64,000 bases of DNA from Gluconacetobacter johannae. Lineage in GTDB: Bacteria > Pseudomonadota > Alphaproteobacteria > Acetobacterales > Acetobacteraceae. Below, in pieces: positions 42,622 through 50,734 of this stretch. Under the pieces are notes generated by a model, which worked only from the letters and a program-made list of their open reading frames with translations, ran no database searches and was not told the origin of the DNA. Both the position numbers and the translations under genes were made by a program. How positions within the stretch are numbered: the stretch's first letter is position 1; every line of letters begins with the position of its first letter. The stretch covers positions 1-64,000 of the forward strand of contig NZ_JABEQH010000020.1 of NCBI RefSeq assembly GCF_014174305.1. Reading direction: 5' to 3'.

Positions 42622-44639
42622 CCGGCCTTTACACCGGCGACCCGATCGACAGCGCGACGGAGCGCGCCCAGGGCGTCAACCTGATCTCCAGCTCTCTCGG
42701 CGAGCAGATGGCGGCCGAATTCCAGTCGGGCATGGCCGAGACACCGACCGCGCGCCTGGGCCGGCTGGCTTCGTCCTACGACCCCAACGGCGAGATGCTG
42801 ACGCCCGAGCAGGCGAACGCCCGCTATCCGGGGGAGGGCTTCAAGAGCAACACGGCGGATTCCGTGGCGTCCTCGCTCTACAAGGCCCGGCAGGACCAGG
42901 CGATGCGGAGCAGCATCATCGCGCGCGGACCGGGCGGCGTCATTGCCGGCATCGGCGGCTTTGGTTCGCGCCTGCTGCCTCAGATGTTCGACCCGCTCAA
43001 TGTGGCCTCGATGTTCGTTCCTGGCCTTGGCGAGACCCGCGCGGCGGCGATCCTTGGCCGGGCCGGGATCGAAAGCACGCTGGCAACCCGGGCGCTGGCC
43101 GGTGCCACCCAAGGCATGGCCGGGCAGGCCCTGCTGGAACCGACCAACGCGGCCCTCGACCATGCCGACCAGAACGACTGGAGCATGTCGCGCGCCCTGA
43201 TCGATATCGGCATCGGCGGCTTATTCGGTGGCGGGCTGCATGCTGCCGGCGGCGCGATTGCCGATCGGCTGGGTGCCGGGCGCGCGGCGTCTCAGCCCGC
43301 CGAGGCGGCCGAAGCGGCCCCTGAAGCCGTCAACCCGATCGCGCAGCACATGGAAGAGGCCGGCCCGCTGGCCCACGATGCCGCCATGCGCGAGGGGATC
43401 GCCGCCCTGGTCGAAGACCGGCCGAACATTGTGAGCGAGGGGCTGGGCTTCCAGGACAGCCTGCTTCACCAGAACGAAGCGGCCAACGTCTCGGACGAAC
43501 TGGCGGGCTGGCAGCGGCAACAAGAAGGCCTGTCAGCGGATCAGGACGGCCTGCTGAACGAGGCGACGACAACCGACGAAGCGGCCTCGGCGCAGAACGA
43601 CCGGGCGGGCGCCTCGACGGAAGACCTGCAAAGCCGAGCGGATGCGCTTCAGGCCGAGCATGACCAGCTTGGACAGGAAGCCCAGGCGGCACGGGACCGC
43701 TACTCCCGACAGGTCGAGGACACGACCGGCGACCGGATCACGGCCATCCGCGATGAGTTGGCCCAGGACAGCCTGCCGGCGACGCGGCGCGCGGCGCTGG
43801 AAGACGAACTGCGCATGGTGACCGAAGGCGGTGGCCAGTCTGCTGCCGACCGGGCGCTGGAGATGGCCCGCACCCTGGCGCATGCCGGCGGTCTGGAGCG
43901 GCGCCAGAGCGCGCTGGCGAAGCAGATCCGGCAAATCCAGTCCCGTATGAAGCGCGTGCGTGTCGCCGGGCCCGATGCCTGGAACACGCCGGAGTTTCGC
44001 GCAGCAGCAGCGCGCATCCAGTCCCGGCAGGATGTGCTGCACGCCCTCACCCACCGTAGCCTGGGGCGTTACGCCCGGCGCATCGGGTCTTCGGCCTCCG
44101 ACCGCGATCTTGCCGCCCTGGCCCGGGCGGTCTTGCAGGCGACAGGCGATGACCGGCGACCGGCGATTGCCGCGGCGCTCGATCAGGTCCGGCGCGCGCG
44201 TGGCCCTCGGCCACCGCACTATCTCGACCGGGTGGCTGAAGCCTACCAGGGTTACCTTCGGGCCACCGCTGGCAGCGTGGCCGAGACGGGCGAGCCGGAG
44301 ATCGGCGCCGCGCAGAACATCCTGAACGCGCCGAACCAGCAGGCCGCCGCCATGGATGCCCTGCGCCGCAGCGCGCTGGCCGACCATCCCGAGGTCCAGG
44401 CTGCCCGCCAGAGCGTCGACCAGGGCGCGCATGGTGCGCCGGAGGCCGATGCCAGTGATCCCGCGCGCGAGCTGGCCGAGGCACGGACCGCCTATGAGCA
44501 GGACCGGGCGGAATTCGAGGCCAGCGTCACCGACGAAGAGCGCAAGGCCCTGGCCGCGATCGACACTGAATTTTCCACCGAAGAGGGCGATGCGCGAGCG
44601 ATCGAGGCCGCGACCCTCTGCATGGCCGGGAGGCTGTAA
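42618..44639 (+). CDS. Large putative virion/ejection protein
   Basis: The 673-aa protein has a Gly/Ala-rich hydrophobic region at about residues 95-215 (GVIAGIGGFGSRLLPQMFDP, then GIGGLFGGGLHAAGG), followed by long acidic helical, coiled-coil-prone stretches. This layout resembles membrane-active ejection proteins. Its ATG overlaps the transglycosylase gene stop by 4 nt and its stop overlaps the next ATG by 1 nt. No catalytic motif is recognised. Confidence 0.65.
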   Translation: MTGLYTGDPIDSATERAQGVNLISSSLGEQMAAEFQSGMAETPTARLGRLASSYDPNGEMLTPEQANARYPGEGFKSNTADSVASSLYKARQDQAMRSSIIARGPGGVIAGIGGFGSRLLPQMFDPLNVASMFVPGLGETRAAAILGRAGIESTLATRALAGATQGMAGQALLEPTNAALDHADQNDWSMSRALIDIGIGGLFGGGLHAAGGAIADRLGAGRAASQPAEAAEAAPEAVNPIAQHMEEAGPLAHDAAMREGIAALVEDRPNIVSEGLGFQDSLLHQNEAANVSDELAGWQRQQEGLSADQDGLLNEATTTDEAASAQNDRAGASTEDLQSRADALQAEHDQLGQEAQAARDRYSRQVEDTTGDRITAIRDELAQDSLPATRRAALEDELRMVTEGGGQSAADRALEMARTLAHAGGLERRQSALAKQIRQIQSRMKRVRVAGPDAWNTPEFRAAAARIQSRQDVLHALTHRSLGRYARRIGSSASDRDLAALARAVLQATGDDRRPAIAAALDQVRRARGPRPPHYLDRVAEAYQGYLRATAGSVAETGEPEIGAAQNILNAPNQQAAAMDALRRSALADHPEVQAARQSVDQGAHGAPEADASDPARELAEARTAYEQDRAEFEASVTDEERKALAAIDTEFSTEEGDARAIEAATLCMAGRL

Positions 44640-47218
44640 TGGCTGACGGATCATATCGCGACTGCTTCGCCGCCGCCATCAAGGCCGCCGGCCGGGAGCT
44701 GAGCGAAGACGAACTGCACGACCTCTTTACGGCCGCGCAGAACCGCATCGATCGCCTGGTGCGCGAGGGTATGGCGCCCCGCGACGCCGCGACCGAGGCA
44801 GCCAGGCAGCTGGGCCATGAATGGAACCTGGCCGCGATCGTCGAGCGGCGGAACAAGGTCATCAACCTGCGCATCCGGCGCGGCCTGGTCGCGGCTGTCG
44901 GCGAGGGAGAGGAAGCCCAGCGGGTGCGGGCGATCCTGACCGGCGTGGAAGGCAACAAGCGCGGACTTGCGGACTCAGTCGATGCCCGCATGCACCAGTC
45001 CGAAGCCGCGATCATCTCCACCCTGGAAGCTGACCTGAAGCAGGCGGGTGTGCTTGATGCCCTGCTCGACCGGTCGCATGATTTCGACCGTGATATCGGC
45101 CGCGAGCTGTGGCGCCTGGAAGACCCGGCGGCAGGCAAGCCGACCGGCAACGAGGCGGCGGCCAAGATCGCGAAGATCCTGCACACCTACCAGGAGAAGA
45201 TTCGCCTGCGCCTGAACAAGGCCGGGGCGTGGATCGGCAAGCAGGCGCATTACGTGACGCGCCAGAGCCACGACATGTGGAAGATCGCCGCCGCCACGGC
45301 CGAAGAGTGGGTCAGTTTCATCCGGCCACTGCTGGACGAACGGACCTTCGACGGGGTCGAGGGCGACCGGGATGCCTGGTTGCGGGAGATCTACAACGCC
45401 CTGCGGACGGGCATTCATGAGAACACGACGGGCGCCAGTGGTCCGGCGGGCCCGAAAGGAGCCGGGGCCATGGCCAAGCGGCTCAGCCATGGCCGTGTCC
45501 TGCATTTCAAGGATGCCGATTCCTGGATGACCTACAACGAGCGCTTCGGCCGGGGGCACATCGCGGACAGCATCTTCCGGGGGCTGATGCACGGCGCGCG
45601 GAATGCAGCCCTGATGGAGCAGTTCGGCACCAACCCCGAGGCCATGTATCGCGACTGGATGGACCGGCTGATCGCCCGCGCCAACAAGCGTGGGGATGCG
45701 GAAGCCGTCAAGCGGTTACAAGGCCAGTGGAACGACAGGATCTTCGACACCATCACCGGCAAAGCTAACCAGCCTGCGGATGTGACGCTGGCAAAGGTTG
45801 GATCGATGGCGCGTCTGGTCAATCAGGTCCGGATGCTGGGCGGCGTCCTGTTCAGCTCGATCGGTGATCTGGGCGTCAACTCCGCCATGCTGCGCCACAA
45901 CGGCGTGCCGGTCCTGGAGCGATACGAGGGCATGGTCCGCGGGCTTCTGCCCACCGCGTCGAAGGAACGGGCCTATGCAGCCACGATGCTGGGCGCCGCA
46001 CATGATTCCCTGCTGGGCGATGTCGTCAGCCGGTTCCGCTCCGAGGACGACCGCCTCGGGCGCATGTCCGCCCAGGTGAGCCGGTTCCATCGGTGGACGG
46101 GCCTCACCTACTGGACCGACGCCATGCGCCGCTCCTGCGCCCTGATGCTCAGCCACAACCTCGCGCGCCAGGCCGGCAAGGCATTCGGCAGCCTGCCCCA
46201 GCGCCTACAGATCACGCTGCGCCGCTACGGCATCGAGGAGGCGGAATGGAAAGCGCTGAGGAAGGCCAAGATGTTCGCGGCCGATGGGCGGCACTACATC
46301 CTGCCGGCCCATCTGACCGACCTGCCCGGCGAGGCGGTGGCGCATCTCGGCGGCGAGCCCGAAGCCACAAAAGCGGACCTGCAACGCAAGCTCCAGACCT
46401 ACATCATCGACCAGGTGCGCGAGGGCATGACGGAAGGCACCGCCGGCACCCGGACCATGGCCAATTGGGGCACCCAGTCGGGCACCGTGGCGGGCGAGAT
46501 GGTCCGGCTGATGATGCAGTTCAAAAGCTACGCCTTCACCTACATGTCGCGGACCATGAAGCGCGAGCTGATGCGCATGGGGCCGGGCAACGAAACCGGC
46601 GACTTCCGAGGATTCCAGCGTGCCGTGATGGCGGGCGCGGACGTGCCCGGCCTGGCGTGGCTGATCGCGACCACCACCGCCCTGGGCTACGTCTCGATGT
46701 CGCTGAAGGATCTGGCCAAGGGGCGCGACCCCAGGGTGCCGGAGACGAAGTCCGACTTCGCCAAGGTCGTCGCAGCCTCCGCTGTGCAGGGAGGCGGGGC
46801 CGGGATCTTCGGCGACTTCCTGTTCGGCGAGGCCAACCGGTTCGGCGGTGGCCCGCTGACGACGCTGGCCGGCCCGACCGCCGGCGTCCTCTCGGATGCC
46901 GTGCTGCTGTATCAGTCGATCAAGGACGGCTACATCCACTACGGCTTCACGCATAAGGCCAACCAGGAGGCCGGCAGCGCGCTGCTGCGGTTCGGCATCA
47001 ATGACGTGCCATGGCCGGCGGCGATCCCCCAGGCGGCCCTGCTGAACACGTTCTACGCCAAGAGCGCGATGGAATATCTGGTCTATTACCGGCTCCAGGA
47101 GATGATGAACCCCGGCTATCTGCGCCGCTACGAGAACCGGGTGCGGCAGGAGAACAGCCAAGGCTTCTGGCTCTCGCCCTCGTGGAGCCCATACCGCGCG
47201 GCGGGGCTGACGCAATGA
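44639..47218 (+). CDS. Large putative virion/ejection protein (polyvalent-protein-like)
   Basis: The 859-aa protein is mostly helical, with weak hydrophobic segments in its last third (PGLAWLIATTTALGYVSMSL). Its organisation resembles the large conserved proteins found with terminase and transglycosylase proteins in alphaproteobacterial podophages and prophages, often labelled hypothetical or large polyvalent protein. I see no enzyme motif. It is coupled to both neighbours by overlapping start/stop codons. Confidence 0.65.
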   Translation: MADGSYRDCFAAAIKAAGRELSEDELHDLFTAAQNRIDRLVREGMAPRDAATEAARQLGHEWNLAAIVERRNKVINLRIRRGLVAAVGEGEEAQRVRAILTGVEGNKRGLADSVDARMHQSEAAIISTLEADLKQAGVLDALLDRSHDFDRDIGRELWRLEDPAAGKPTGNEAAAKIAKILHTYQEKIRLRLNKAGAWIGKQAHYVTRQSHDMWKIAAATAEEWVSFIRPLLDERTFDGVEGDRDAWLREIYNALRTGIHENTTGASGPAGPKGAGAMAKRLSHGRVLHFKDADSWMTYNERFGRGHIADSIFRGLMHGARNAALMEQFGTNPEAMYRDWMDRLIARANKRGDAEAVKRLQGQWNDRIFDTITGKANQPADVTLAKVGSMARLVNQVRMLGGVLFSSIGDLGVNSAMLRHNGVPVLERYEGMVRGLLPTASKERAYAATMLGAAHDSLLGDVVSRFRSEDDRLGRMSAQVSRFHRWTGLTYWTDAMRRSCALMLSHNLARQAGKAFGSLPQRLQITLRRYGIEEAEWKALRKAKMFAADGRHYILPAHLTDLPGEAVAHLGGEPEATKADLQRKLQTYIIDQVREGMTEGTAGTRTMANWGTQSGTVAGEMVRLMMQFKSYAFTYMSRTMKRELMRMGPGNETGDFRGFQRAVMAGADVPGLAWLIATTTALGYVSMSLKDLAKGRDPRVPETKSDFAKVVAASAVQGGGAGIFGDFLFGEANRFGGGPLTTLAGPTAGVLSDAVLLYQSIKDGYIHYGFTHKANQEAGSALLRFGINDVPWPAAIPQAALLNTFYAKSAMEYLVYYRLQEMMNPGYLRRYENRVRQENSQGFWLSPSWSPYRAAGLTQ

Positions 47219-47712
47219 GCGCGGATTCCGAGCGGAGGATCATCGCCGCCATAGATCCGGGGAACGAGGGCGCGGTCGCCATCCTGAACGGGCGCGGCGA
47301 ACTGGTGGAGATCTTGGACATGCCGACCTCCGCCATCACGGTTTCCGGCAAGGCCCGGCAGATCGTGTCAGCGCCCCTGCTGGCGATGCTGCTGCGCGCC
47401 CACGACCCGGCCGAGGTCTGGATGGAACAGGTTCACGCGGGCCCTCAGATGGGAGGCGTGTCGGCCATGTCGTTCGGCCGGGGTGTCGGGATCATCGAGG
47501 GCGCCGTGGCCATGCTGGGCAAGCCGCTGACGACCGTCCGGCCGAACGAGTGGAAACGGGTCATGCGCTGCCCCGCCGACAAGGACGGCGCCCGAACCCG
47601 CGCCATGCAGATCTTTCCGACCTGCGCCGACCTGTTCAGGCGGAAGAAGGACGATGGCCGGGCGGAGGCAGCGATGATCGGGGCGTTTGCGGTGCGGGTG
47701 GCTACCGGCTGA
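47215..47712 (+). CDS. RuvC-like Holliday junction resolvase
   Basis: The 165-aa protein has the RNase H-fold layout of RuvC: AAIDPGNEGAVAIL (first Asp, near residue 13), WMEQVHAGPQMGG (Glu, near 70), and a C-terminal DDGRAEAAMIGAFAV with the last acidic residues. Phage RuvC-like nucleases resolve branched DNA before packaging. It overlaps the preceding virion gene by 4 nt, so the packaging operon ends with a DNA-processing enzyme. It converges with the HIRAN gene. Confidence 0.85.
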   Translation: MSADSERRIIAAIDPGNEGAVAILNGRGELVEILDMPTSAITVSGKARQIVSAPLLAMLLRAHDPAEVWMEQVHAGPQMGGVSAMSFGRGVGIIEGAVAMLGKPLTTVRPNEWKRVMRCPADKDGARTRAMQIFPTCADLFRRKKDDGRAEAAMIGAFAVRVATG

Positions 47713-47720
47713 CTGCCGCC

Positions 47721-48473
47721 TTAAGCAGCAAACTGGTTAGCCACCAGACGCACCTTCACAAAAACAAATGCCCGCGGATGATCCGGCCGTCCGTTTAGGC
47801 GCTCTATGACAGCTTCAACTTGTCGTTCGTTTAGCCAAGAGCGAAATGCCTTAGCTTGCAAGCGATTGATGTTACCAATCTTTTCTCCACCCCTCGTCAC
47901 CATCACAGCGTTTTCGTCATAGGAATTCTCGGGCTCATCGACGATGACAACACGATCGCCGACCCTTGGCGGGGAAGATAGAGTACTCGCATAATGCCGA
48001 TATCCAGCGATCTCCAGCATCAAATCCAGATTAGCACCTTCTGTATCGAAAGGATTAACAACAGAAAAGCCATCACTAGGGAGCTTGGCCTCTGTCATGG
48101 CTAAAAGCGCAATGTCCGAGAGAACAAGATCAGGGGCAAGACGAAATAACTTCTTATATGCATCGAAGTCTGGTCGACTACGGGGCGGCAGCCGACGTAG
48201 TAGAGCGTCGACAACACCCTCCGTATGCAAAGACCGCTTCTGATTAAATGCCGGATATCCAGCATAACCTAGTTCTCGGATACGCTCGATCGTCTTACCA
48301 CTATTCAGTCGCTTGAACTCCTCAGGGTCATCAACATAACGAAGGCTGAGACCCGCGGGATCTGGCAAAAGTTCGGCCACAATCCATCGAAAGCGTTCGT
48401 TAAAGTTTTCAGGTGCTTGCCACGCCAAATAGAGCTTCTTGGGATTCGCGACGTGTTGGATCCAGTTTTCCAT
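47721..48473 (-). CDS. HIRAN-domain protein
   Basis: The 250-aa protein has a C-terminal HIRAN domain (about residues 153-243): EIAGYRHYAS, GDRVVIVDEPENSYDENAVM, and EKIGNINRLQAKAFRSWL. HIRAN domains bind DNA 3' ends or damaged DNA and occur in remodelling and repair proteins. The N-terminal 150 residues are unrecognised. ATG 48473 has GGAGG 5 nt upstream and lies 1 nt from the HipA-like gene stop, so they form one operon. GC content is well below the surrounding genes, indicating separate acquisition. Confidence 0.8.
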   Translation of the reverse strand: MENWIQHVANPKKLYLAWQAPENFNERFRWIVAELLPDPAGLSLRYVDDPEEFKRLNSGKTIERIRELGYAGYPAFNQKRSLHTEGVVDALLRRLPPRSRPDFDAYKKLFRLAPDLVLSDIALLAMTEAKLPSDGFSVVNPFDTEGANLDLMLEIAGYRHYASTLSSPPRVGDRVVIVDEPENSYDENAVMVTRGGEKIGNINRLQAKAFRSWLNERQVEAVIERLNGRPDHPRAFVFVKVRLVANQFAA

Positions 48474-48474
48474 G

Positions 48475-49392
48475 TCAGCCTCCCAAAATGGCACCTAAAC
48501 GCTCCTGCCGCAGCCCGAGGAGCGAACGAACGAATGCGGCACGCTCTGGTGTGAACGAGATGTCTACGGAATAGCTGCAACATTCTTGCAGGATGTCGTC
48601 CACGAGCGATTGCCCGAAGCGAATCATATTTTGCATGCTTGTTCCAGCTTCAGGGTTCGCCTGTACCAAAATTTCACAAAGGTCAATATGGGGTGTGCCC
48701 TTATCCGCGTCCAGAACCCAAGAGCAGTGATGGGTGCCCTTGGATACATATCGTTCGAGTTCCCTCACCCCCCAGCCCTGGATTTTGCTATCGTTGTGCT
48801 CGTAGCCGAGGCTAGTGCCATTGTCGAACAGAGGCGCCATCGTTAGGCCAACCTCAGGCTCGTTCAGGAATCCCCAATTTTCGGGATGTCGGTCAGAGTT
48901 ACCTATCAACGTGTCAAAGGCGATTGTCTTTGCCCACCAATCGACCGCACTCCATCCATATCTTGCCCCTAGCAATCGGCAAATCCATAAATTGAGCTGG
49001 AGTGAGTGCGGGCGCCCAGTTTTTTGGTCACGTAGTACGCGGGCTAGCATATCCTTGGCATGGATTAGTCGTCGTGACCTTGAGATTGTAGGACCTTGAA
49101 TAAATGACTGCATCAGCACGCCTAGAGCCCCAGTCTCCTGATTGAGGCCGACATGACATGTCGGGACAGTGAGGCCGAGATTTTGCCCTAAGCGAGACGC
49201 TATCATCTCAGACCAAAGCTGATTCGCCTGCCATGAACGCTTGGCTGTCTTGAAAATGTAAGTCTGACCAGCCACAACCCGGCCATCAGTTTCATCGCTC
49301 GGGCAGATCAAAATCTGCTTTGGCTGAGAGCCGATGGGGTGATAGGGGAAATCCTCATCAAACGGCCACTTCTCGACAAAAATAGGCGTCAT
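48475..49392 (-). CDS. HipA-like kinase-fold protein
   Basis: The 305-aa protein has HipA-type kinase elements: QTYIFKTAKR (possible ATP-binding Lys), QLWSEMIASRLGQNLGL, the catalytic loop GNSDRHPENWGF (Asp and Asn, residues 164-175) and the metal-binding APLFDNGTSLG (near 190). It is shorter than HipA toxins and lacks the usual N-terminal subdomain. HipA phosphorylates GltX; this protein's substrate is unknown. It is followed by a HIRAN gene and preceded in the same direction by a small ORF and the permuted tRNA. No intact HipB-like gene lies immediately upstream, only an XRE remnant. Confidence 0.8.
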   Translation of the reverse strand: MTPIFVEKWPFDEDFPYHPIGSQPKQILICPSDETDGRVVAGQTYIFKTAKRSWQANQLWSEMIASRLGQNLGLTVPTCHVGLNQETGALGVLMQSFIQGPTISRSRRLIHAKDMLARVLRDQKTGRPHSLQLNLWICRLLGARYGWSAVDWWAKTIAFDTLIGNSDRHPENWGFLNEPEVGLTMAPLFDNGTSLGYEHNDSKIQGWGVRELERYVSKGTHHCSWVLDADKGTPHIDLCEILVQANPEAGTSMQNMIRFGQSLVDDILQECCSYSVDISFTPERAAFVRSLLGLRQERLGAILGG

Positions 49393-49511
49393 CGGTCGAT
49401 GCCTTTTCCTCGAAGACCATCGAGCCAGTGACTCTCGTCAACCTCATCCGGCCTCTCCAGCACGCTGAACAGCAGCGTCATCTCAAGAGGAATGCCGAAT
49501 TCTCGAGACAA
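49389..49511 (-). CDS. Possible small ORF before the HipA-like gene
   Basis: From TTG 49511 (or ATG 49481) the frame encodes 40 (or 30) residues, with FGIPLEMTLLFSVLERPDEV and DESHWLDGLRGKGIDR, and its stop overlaps the HipA-like ATG (ATGA). The coupling and plausible codon use suggest a translated leader peptide or small partner. It could be the tail of a truncated larger gene. There is no good ribosome site. Confidence 0.4.
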   Translation of the reverse strand: MSREFGIPLEMTLLFSVLERPDEVDESHWLDGLRGKGIDR

Positions 49512-49539
49512 AACGAAAACCCCCGCTCGAAAGCGGGGG
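49509..49539 (-). terminator. Terminator-like hairpin after the permuted tRNA
   Basis: On the minus strand CCCCCGCT and AGCGGGGG form an 8-bp stem closed by TTCG, followed by TTTTCGTTTT. It lies 5-10 nt after the 5' tRNA half and may end the tRNA transcript, or attenuate read-through into the HipA/HIRAN genes. Confidence 0.65.
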
Positions 49540-49544
49540 CTGAT

Positions 49545-49633
49545 GGAAGACCGGCGCTCTATCCGACTGAGCTACCAGAGCCGAAGAAATTGGCGCTCTG
49601 GGTGAGATTCGAACTCACGACCCCCGGTTTGGG
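49545..49633 (-). tRNA. Circularly permuted tRNA gene (glycine-like anticodon, 3' half before 5' half)
   Basis: On the minus strand a 3' tRNA half (49633-49591) comes first: anticodon stem strand ACCGG, variable GGGTC, T arm GTGAG-TTCGAAT-CTCAC, acceptor CCAGAGC, G, then encoded CCA. After a 9-nt spacer (49590-49582) the 5' half follows (49581 to about 49545): acceptor GCTCTGG, TA, a perfect D arm GCTC/GAGC, and anticodon strand CCGGT, then CT. The acceptor strands pair 7/7 and the anticodon strands 5/5, so the halves fold into one cloverleaf. Joining in the loop gives anticodon TCC or CCC, both glycine. No normally ordered partner halves are nearby. The alternative is the middle of a decayed tandem tRNA pair. 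Confidence 0.65.
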
Positions 49634-49662
49634 GTGGGGGCTAACGCCCCAATGCGTTCGCT

Positions 49663-49692
49663 CGTATGCCACGCCATTCGGGTAAAAGTCAA
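49663..49692 (-). promoter_or_regulatory. Candidate promoter of the permuted tRNA transcript
   Basis: On the minus strand TTGACT (49692-49687) is followed after 18 bp by CATACG (49668-49663), about 30 bp before the 3' tRNA half. The style resembles the host tRNA promoters in this window. The -10 match is only 3/6. Confidence 0.45.
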
Positions 49693-49698
49693 GACAAT

Positions 49699-49812
49699 TT
49701 ACGACGTTGCCGATTGCCCCCGGCCCGTGTCCTTCCTCAGCCGCACCCCAGCTCCACCCCCGTTCTCGGCGATGAATTCCACGCCGGCGGTCTCCAGGGC
49801 GGTGCGGATGGC
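49699..49812 (-). pseudogene. 3' remnant of an XRE-family repressor gene
   Basis: The fragment encodes AIRTALETAGVEFIAENGGG then AGVRLRKDTG and stops at 49699. It closely parallels AIRLALEAAGVAFISENGEG in the intact XRE gene at 50221-50604. The HTH-coding 5' part is missing. It marks an old duplication or insertion next to the permuted tRNA and HipA/HIRAN cassette. Confidence 0.65.
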
Positions 49813-49830
49813 GCCAGATAACAATGCACG

Positions 49831-50112
49831 TTATCGCTTCACCATGGCCTTCAGTTTTGCAATCCGTAAAGCGACTTCAACGCCACTTTCTACGGATCGG
49901 CGTTCTTCGGGCCCGATGCCGGCAGCATCAATCATCGGGCTTCTAAACTGCTCGAGATAGGCTTGGAGTGCAGGTCGGCTGATCCGGGTCGCCCGGGGGC
50001 GTCTATAGGCCTCCAATTTGCCACTGCGGATATCGCGACGAAGCGTCTCCGGGTGCAGCCCTAATAAGGCAGCGGCCTGTGCAATCGTCATGAGGGGCGT
50101 GATGTCGTCCAT
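49831..50112 (-). CDS. Helix-turn-helix (excisionase/MerR-like) protein
   Basis: The 93-aa protein has an HTH17-like domain at the N-terminus (MTIAQAAALLGLHPETLRRD, then GKLEAYRRPRATRISRPAL) and a basic C-terminal helix. ATG 50112 has AAGGAG upstream. It lies 108 bp downstream of the XRE gene on the same strand and could be a second excision or regulatory factor of the element. Confidence 0.75.
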   Translation of the reverse strand: MDDITPLMTIAQAAALLGLHPETLRRDIRSGKLEAYRRPRATRISRPALQAYLEQFRSPMIDAAGIGPEERRSVESGVEVALRIAKLKAMVKR

Positions 50113-50220
50113 CGGTTGTTCTCCTTGCCATGAGAAGACAAGGGCGAGCCCGCAGGATGGTTGCACGGTTCCTTGTGGAACGAACCCCATGCGGGCGGAT
50201 TCCAGGAAGACAAGTAAGGG

Positions 50221-50604
50221 TTAAGTGTCCTGCTCTTCGTTTTGCTTCGATGTGCTCGTAACGTTTGCCCTCGAAGGCTTGCATTGAGGGGTTTCATTCA
50301 AAGGTCGATAGCGTTGGCGTTCCTCTTCTGTCCGGGGCCTTCCGAATAATTCCTCATGGATGCTGTCCACACTTCTCTTCATTCGGACTCCAACGCCTTC
50401 CCCATTTTCCGAAATGAATGCGACTCCCGCCGCTTCTAGGGCCAACCGGATAGCGACGAGGGTCCGGGGATGAGGGTTGCGCCGTCCCGCCTCGAAGTCA
50501 GCCAATGTTGCCACAGCAACCTCTGCTTTGCGCGCGAGGTCATCGCGCTTCATGCGAAGCATCGCACGAGCGCCCAGGCATTGCTCAGGTGTCAAATCTG
50601 ACAT
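50221..50604 (-). CDS. XRE-family repressor-like transcriptional regulator
   Basis: The 127-aa protein has an XRE HTH (LGARAMLRMKRDDLARKAEV then AVATLADFEAGRRNP, residues 10-44), then AIRLALEAAGVAFISENGEG and a charged tail. It probably represses the divergent early operon starting at 50735. The ATG at 50604 is preceded by AGGA and a consensus -10. It is the best candidate for the element's maintenance repressor. Confidence 0.85.
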   Translation of the reverse strand: MSDLTPEQCLGARAMLRMKRDDLARKAEVAVATLADFEAGRRNPHPRTLVAIRLALEAAGVAFISENGEGVGVRMKRSVDSIHEELFGRPRTEEERQRYRPLNETPQCKPSRANVTSTSKQNEEQDT

Positions 50605-50616
50605 TGGTTCCTATGA

Positions 50617-50667
50617 TTGACTTTGGGCAATATCAGTGATTATAGCTGACCTTGGCTGAAAGGCCAA
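50617..50667. promoter_or_regulatory. Overlapping divergent promoters with repeated operator-like motif
   Basis: Rightward: TTGACT (50617-50622), 18 bp, TATAGC (50641-50646). Leftward: TTGGCC (complement of 50662-50667), 17 bp, TATAAT (complement of 50639-50644). The -10 elements overlap. TGACTTTGG (50618) and TGACCTTGG (50647) are direct repeats covering the promoters and could bind the XRE protein. Confidence 0.55.
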
Positions 50668-50734
50668 TGCTGGCCGGCACCGCGACTGGTCCTCGTGGAG
50701 CCGGCCTAACCACATCCGAGAGGAGACCTCGGCA

